Shown here piece by piece: positions 14,325 through 17,652 of a DNA stretch of 17,652 nt. The notes under the pieces were generated by a model that was not told the DNA's origin, did not search any database, and saw nothing but the letters and a program-made list of their open reading frames with translations. The stretch is from an uncultured Pseudomonadota bacterium (GTDB lineage Bacteria; Pseudomonadota; Gammaproteobacteria; Burkholderiales; Rhodocyclaceae): positions 1 through 17,652 of the forward strand of contig CAJAHZ010000099.1 of assembly GCA_903939665.1 (NCBI GenBank). The letters run 5' to 3'. Positions within the stretch are counted from its first letter, which is position 1. Each line of letters opens with the position of its first letter. Made by a program: the position numbers and the translations under genes.

Positions 14325-14585
14325 TATTTTCACGCGTCATTGCTTGCCGCTCACACTTTCCTCAACAGCCTTCAGCCCGGCAGCAGCCTCCAACCTAGGC
14401 CAGCCGCGGCGCAATTCAGGTCGCACGGGAACTTTTCCCGAGACAAAAGAACTGCTGCGCTGCTACCCTCGCGCTCTTTTGATGAAGCATCAGGGGGATG
14501 AGTAGTGGAAACGATTTCAAACTGTCAAGCCCGGACCACCGCACGACCCGAGGGCGACGTTGGCCATGCGCCAGAGGCATCGGAA
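14325..14585. other. Intergenic leader before the TonB receptor gene with two small hairpins
   Basis: No convincing gene is seen in this 261-base stretch on either strand. It holds a perfect 6-base hairpin CGGGAA-CTT-TTCCCG (14426-14440) and a second dyad TGATG-AAG-CATCA (14480-14492) directly before a GGGGGA ribosome-site-like run (14493-14498). Neither hairpin is followed by a T-run, so they are not terminators. No B12 box or Fur-like palindrome is recognisable. Confidence 0.5.
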
Positions 14586-16913
14586 ATGACGCTTTCACTT
14601 TCTCCGCAAAAGCTTCTCGTGATGTTGGCAACATTTTTCACCTTGCCGCAAGTCGCTCTTGCCGAAAACAAGGCCGAAATTTTTGAGACCACGACGGTTA
14701 AAGTTGTCGGAACAACGCCACTTCCCGGCATTGGCGTGCCGCTCAACCAGGTGCCTGCAAATGTCCAGGCAGCATCTGGAAAATCCATGGACGCGCAAAA
14801 GTCCCTGAACCTTGCGGACTTTCTCGACGGTAATCTGGGGTCGGTCACGATCAACGACACGGTAGGCAACCCCTATCAGCCCGATGTCAGTTACCGGGGC
14901 TTTACCGCATCGCCTCTGCTGGGAACGCCGCAAGGCCTGTCGGTATTCCTGGATGGCGTGCGCATCAACGAACCTTTTGGCGACATCATTAACTGGGACC
15001 TGATTCCTTCCAACGCCATCGCCAACATCAATCTCATTCCCGGCTCGAATCCGCTATTCGGCCTAAATACTCTGGGCGGTGCGCTGTCTGTCCATACCAA
15101 AAGCGGCGCTGAAAATCCGGCGACTTCGGCAAGCGTCACCGGCGGTTCGTGGGGGCGTCGGGCGTTCGAATTTGAGACAGGAGGGAAAAAGGACCGGTTC
15201 GATTATTTCATTGCGGGCAACATCTTTCATGAAGATGGCTGGCGAATGGCATCATCCAGCGATGTCCGGCAGCTATTCACAAAACTTGGCTGGCAGGATG
15301 ACAAAAGCAACTTCGATCTTTCCGTGGTGCTGGCCGACAATACAATGAACGGCATTCAGGCGCTCCCGCTGGAGATGCTCGGCAACCGCCGAAAAGCTTA
15401 TTCCATTCCGGATAGCATTGAAAACCGGTTGGCGATGATCACGCTTAATGGCAGCCACTTTATTACCGATGACAAGATGGTGGCGGGAAATATTTATTTT
15501 CGTCACAACCGCACCAATGGCTTTAACAGCAACTTGAATGACGACTATCCGGGCGACGGCGTCGCGTCTTCTTCAACAAGCGTTGCTTGCGCAGGGGTTA
15601 TTGCCCCGTCCACATGCGACCCCTATGCCCGCAACGTGGTCACCACAACAAACACGAATGGATACGGCGGCGCGGCTCAGATGACTGTGTTCGAAGATCT
15701 CTTGGGGCACAAGAACCAACTGACGGGAGGACTCAGCGCAGATTTCGGACACACCCGTTTCAGCAGTGATGCGCGGATTGCCAATGTTGTTGGCATTGAA
15801 ACCGTCAGCATAGAGCCCTTTGATGCGCCACAAACGGTGAGGCTCAAGGCCAACAATGCCTATTACGGGCTGTATGGAACCGACACCTTTTCAGTAACAG
15901 ACAAGCTCCACGTCACATTGTCCGGTCGATACAATCTGGCCTTTGTAAAGTTGTCGGGAACGAGCCTGGACCTTACCGATGATTCGCTGACACCCGGCAA
16001 CCTGGACGGCAAGCACCGATACACCCGGTTCAACCCCGCTGTCGGCGTCAATTTCAACCCGACAAATTCTTTCGGTATCTATGGCGGTTACAGCGAGGGC
16101 ATGCGCGCACCAAGCCCGATCGAACTGGCCTGCGCCGATCCGGATCATCCTTGCGCCTTACCTAACGCCTTCGCCGGCGACCCGCCTCTGAAGAAAGTGG
16201 TCTCGCGCACATGGGAGGGCGGTTTCCGTGGCCGCCTGAGTGAAAACACAAACTGGAATGCGGGTCTCTTCCGTACCGAGAATAGCGACGACATTCTATT
16301 CATCGCAAGCAGTGCATCGGGCAGCGGTTATTTCCAGAACGTCGGCAAGACGCTTCGCCAGGGCGTTGAACTTGGCGTGAACGGGACGGCAGATAAATTC
16401 AGCTTTGCCGCAAACTACAGCTATGTGGATGCGACCTTCCAAAGTCCTTTCTCCGCAAGCTCGAGTGCGAACAGCAGCGCCGATGTAGACGGCAACATTC
16501 AGGTTAGCAAAAACAATACGATACCCGGCATTCCCCACCATACGCTGAAACTGCGGCTGGGCTACAAAATCACCCCCGCATGGCGAGTCGGCAGCAATAT
16601 AGTCGCAACGTCCAGCCAGTACGTGCGCGGTGACGAAAACAATCAGGACACGCGCGGAAAAATCCCTGGCTACACCGTAGTCAATCTGGACACCCACTAC
16701 GAAATCAACCGGAACTGGAAAGTCTTCGGAAAGATTGCCAACGTCTTTGACAAGAATTACTCGACGTTCGGACTCCTGGGCGTCAATGAATTTACCGGTC
16801 CGGGCAATTCATTCAGTTCCAACTCGGCGACCTGGAATCAAAGCGACCAGTTTCGCACACCAGCCGCACCTCGGGCTGCATGGGTGGGAGTTACCTATGA
16901 ATTCGATAAATAG
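14586..16913 (+). CDS. TonB-dependent outer-membrane receptor
   Basis: A 775-residue outer-membrane receptor for energy-dependent uptake; the ligand cannot be told from sequence. The signal peptide is residues 1-26 (MTLSLSPQKLLVMLATFF... ending VALA). A possible TonB box lies near ETTTVKVV (34-41). The plug domain runs from about 55 to 175 (DGVRINEPFGD, LFGLNTLGGALSVHTKSG), followed by the barrel and ending in a C-terminal strand WVGVTYEF plus two residues. The pair Cys...Cys in LACADPDHPCALPNAF is typical of one receptor group. The ATG at 14586 has AGAGG upstream and yields a normal signal peptide. A GTG at 14505 with GGGGGA six bases upstream would add 27 residues and cannot be excluded. 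Codon use is somewhat less GC-rich than in the neighbouring hem and arg genes. Two hairpin terminators follow. Confidence 0.9.
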   Translation: MTLSLSPQKLLVMLATFFTLPQVALAENKAEIFETTTVKVVGTTPLPGIGVPLNQVPANVQAASGKSMDAQKSLNLADFLDGNLGSVTINDTVGNPYQPDVSYRGFTASPLLGTPQGLSVFLDGVRINEPFGDIINWDLIPSNAIANINLIPGSNPLFGLNTLGGALSVHTKSGAENPATSASVTGGSWGRRAFEFETGGKKDRFDYFIAGNIFHEDGWRMASSSDVRQLFTKLGWQDDKSNFDLSVVLADNTMNGIQALPLEMLGNRRKAYSIPDSIENRLAMITLNGSHFITDDKMVAGNIYFRHNRTNGFNSNLNDDYPGDGVASSSTSVACAGVIAPSTCDPYARNVVTTTNTNGYGGAAQMTVFEDLLGHKNQLTGGLSADFGHTRFSSDARIANVVGIETVSIEPFDAPQTVRLKANNAYYGLYGTDTFSVTDKLHVTLSGRYNLAFVKLSGTSLDLTDDSLTPGNLDGKHRYTRFNPAVGVNFNPTNSFGIYGGYSEGMRAPSPIELACADPDHPCALPNAFAGDPPLKKVVSRTWEGGFRGRLSENTNWNAGLFRTENSDDILFIASSASGSGYFQNVGKTLRQGVELGVNGTADKFSFAANYSYVDATFQSPFSASSSANSSADVDGNIQVSKNNTIPGIPHHTLKLRLGYKITPAWRVGSNIVATSSQYVRGDENNQDTRGKIPGYTVVNLDTHYEINRNWKVFGKIANVFDKNYSTFGLLGVNEFTGPGNSFSSNSATWNQSDQFRTPAAPRAAWVGVTYEFDK

Positions 16914-16927
16914 CAGAGCCATTGTAT

Positions 16928-16966
16928 AAACACCGCACCATGCCAAGCGACTTTCAGACGGTGTTT
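16928..16966 (+). terminator. First terminator-like hairpin after the TonB receptor gene
   Basis: The arms AAACACCG (16928-16935) and CGGTGTTT (16959-16966) pair perfectly over a 23-base loop and are followed by a short T/A stretch. The large loop makes it weaker than the next hairpin. Confidence 0.45.
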
Positions 16967-16982
16967 TAATCTGCCATCAAAT

Positions 16983-17010
16983 AGCCCGCCCGAGTGGTGG
17001 GCTTTTTCTT
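16983..17010 (+). terminator. Intrinsic terminator after the TonB receptor gene
   Basis: AGCCCGCC-CGAGT-GGTGGGCT forms an 8-pair stem (one G:T) followed by TTTTTCTTT, a standard rho-independent terminator for plus-strand transcripts. On the minus strand the T-run is poor, so it acts mainly for the receptor gene. Confidence 0.85.
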
Positions 17011-17031
17011 TGGTGCGTCAGCTCGCGCCGG

Positions 17032-17223
17032 CTACTGGCTGTCGTCAGAACTTCCCGCAACCGCCTTGACCCCAGCGGCAGCCACATCGACCGTCGCACT
17101 GACCACCGTCACACCAACCTTGACCGTAGTGGCAACCACGCTAAGCGTAGTATCGGCGACCGTCACCACGGAGCAACTGCTACAGAAAACAGCGAGCAGC
17201 GCGAGTGGCATATTCATTCGCAT
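17032..17223 (-). CDS. Small exported Val/Thr/Ala-rich protein, possible lipoprotein
   Basis: A 63-residue predicted secreted protein of unknown function. The start at 17223 has GAGG six bases upstream and gives a short signal-like segment, MRMNMPLALLAVFCSSC. Cys14 and Cys17 could be lipid-attachment sites, but neither has a canonical lipobox. The mature part alternates Val with small polar residues (SVVTVADTTLSVVATTVKVG...), giving repeated VVxxT blocks, and ends in an acidic SSDDSQ. Small envelope lipoproteins of proteobacteria often have this composition. An in-frame extension to 17295 looks non-coding. It faces the TonB receptor gene convergently. Confidence 0.6.
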   Translation of the reverse strand: MRMNMPLALLAVFCSSCSVVTVADTTLSVVATTVKVGVTVVSATVDVAAAGVKAVAGSSDDSQ

Positions 17224-17287
17224 GAATCCTCTTTCAGGATGAAACATTGCCGGCTGGTGACGGCACTGTGGCGGCACAAAGGCCAGA

Positions 17288-17326
17288 AAGCACAAAGCCC
17301 CGGCTTGCGACCGAGGCTTTGTGCTT
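17288..17326. terminator. Long inverted repeat, probable bidirectional terminator
   Basis: AAGCACAAAGCC (17288-17299) and GGCTTTGTGCTT (17315-17326) pair perfectly. After one mismatch three more pairs close a 7-base loop. The arms end in T-rich GCTTTGTGCTT on both strands, resembling an intrinsic terminator without a pure T-run. It could end the minus-strand gene entering from the right edge. The rest of 17224-17511 shows no gene that I can support. Confidence 0.5.
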
Positions 17327-17511
17327 GACTGTACTGGTGGTGGAACGCGTCCACCACGGAAACCAAGATCCTACAAATGACCATTATCGGAAGAACTGCC
17401 GTTCTGTCGAACATTTACTGCAGCTTGTCGTGCTTTGCTCTACTCCCCGCATTGCAACGTCACTTGTCGCGCAGGAGGGCATGGAGGGGCTGATTCGACG
17501 GGAAGCGCGTT

Positions 17512-17652
17512 TTAACGGAGGTCGTACCAAACCCCTCGCCCACTGCCGTGCAGGTTCAGCGTGCCGCGTTCAACCAAGAGACGGAAATGCTGCTTGAGTG
17601 TATTGCGGCTGGCGCCGGTCAGCTTGATGGCATCGCCAATAGTCACGCGACC
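17512..17652 (-). CDS. C-terminal winged-helix end of a protein, possibly Fic family (runs off the right edge)
   Basis: The last 46 codons of a minus-strand gene are present, read in frame from the window edge to TAA at 17512-17514. The sequence GRVTIGDAIKLTGASRNTLK, then a HFRLLVERG recognition-helix segment, and a C-terminal wing HGSGRGVWYDLR, form a helix-turn-helix with wing. This type of tail, with TGASRNTLK and GRGVWY, is common at the C-terminus of Fic-domain AMP-transferases and of some ATP-binding AlbA_2-type regulators. The catalytic part, if any, lies outside the window, so the family is tentative. Confidence 0.5.
   Translation of the reverse strand, partial: GRVTIGDAIKLTGASRNTLKQHFRLLVERGTLNLHGSGRGVWYDLR

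Noticed and set aside
14426..14440. Terminator of kinase paralog 2
   Set aside because: The hairpin CGGGAA-CTT-TTCCCG has only six pairs, a 3-base loop and no T-run on either strand.
14325..14585. Cobalamin riboswitch or Fur box upstream of the TonB receptor
   Set aside because: No B12 box (CCACTG-type) or GATAAT-type palindrome is present. The hairpins seen do not fit the cobalamin aptamer layout.
1..17652. CRISPR array, tRNA, rRNA, insertion sequence or prophage
   Set aside because: No regularly spaced direct repeats, transposase or integrase motifs, terminal repeats or tRNA-like clover-leaf segments were seen in the intergenic regions.

Overview
The window looks like an ordinary chromosomal stretch of a betaproteobacterium, most likely in the Rhodocyclales (Dechloromonas / Azonexus / Accumulibacter-like). 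This rests on three things: high-GC coding style, the block hemA-prfA-prmC-grxD, and the argH <-> algZ-algR ... hemC-hemD arrangement known from Pseudomonas and relatives. The genus is inferred from gene order and protein character, not from a search.

Left part (1-6255, mostly minus strand). From right to left in transcription order it runs algZ (sensor kinase), algR (LytTR regulator) and a MscS-type channel with a C-terminal cyclic-nucleotide-binding (CNB) domain. These three are stitched together by 4-base ATGA overlaps. Next come a diheme cytochrome c4-like gene with its own FNR-type promoter, a divergent TPMT-family methyltransferase (plus strand), then hemC and the start of hemD. In Pseudomonas algR is followed directly by hemC; here about 3 kb with three extra genes separates them.

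Middle part (6256-12750). argH is divergent from algZ and is followed after 17 bases by a Ser/Thr protein kinase fused to a CNB domain. A strong bidirectional terminator ends that unit and the opposing hemA-prfA-prmC-grxD unit: the first step of C5 tetrapyrrole synthesis, release factor 1, its glutamine methylase, and a CGFS monothiol glutaredoxin with its own promoter.

Right part (12751-17652). A second, paralogous Ser/Thr kinase-CNB protein is divergent from hemA. A possible 13-codon leader ORF overlaps its start. It is followed by a TonB-dependent outer-membrane receptor with two tandem terminator-like hairpins, a small Val/Thr/Ala-rich exported protein on the minus strand, a long inverted repeat, and the winged-helix C-terminus of what may be a Fic-family protein running off the right edge.

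Housekeeping genes (hem genes, argH, prfA, prmC, grxD) form the conserved backbone. The distinctive part is a set of three proteins with C-terminal CNB domains (one channel, two kinases) placed among them, all retaining the phosphate-binding-cassette arginine. This suggests local signalling centred on a cyclic nucleotide and the AlgZ/AlgR membrane sensor, though no cyclase or phosphodiesterase lies in the window.
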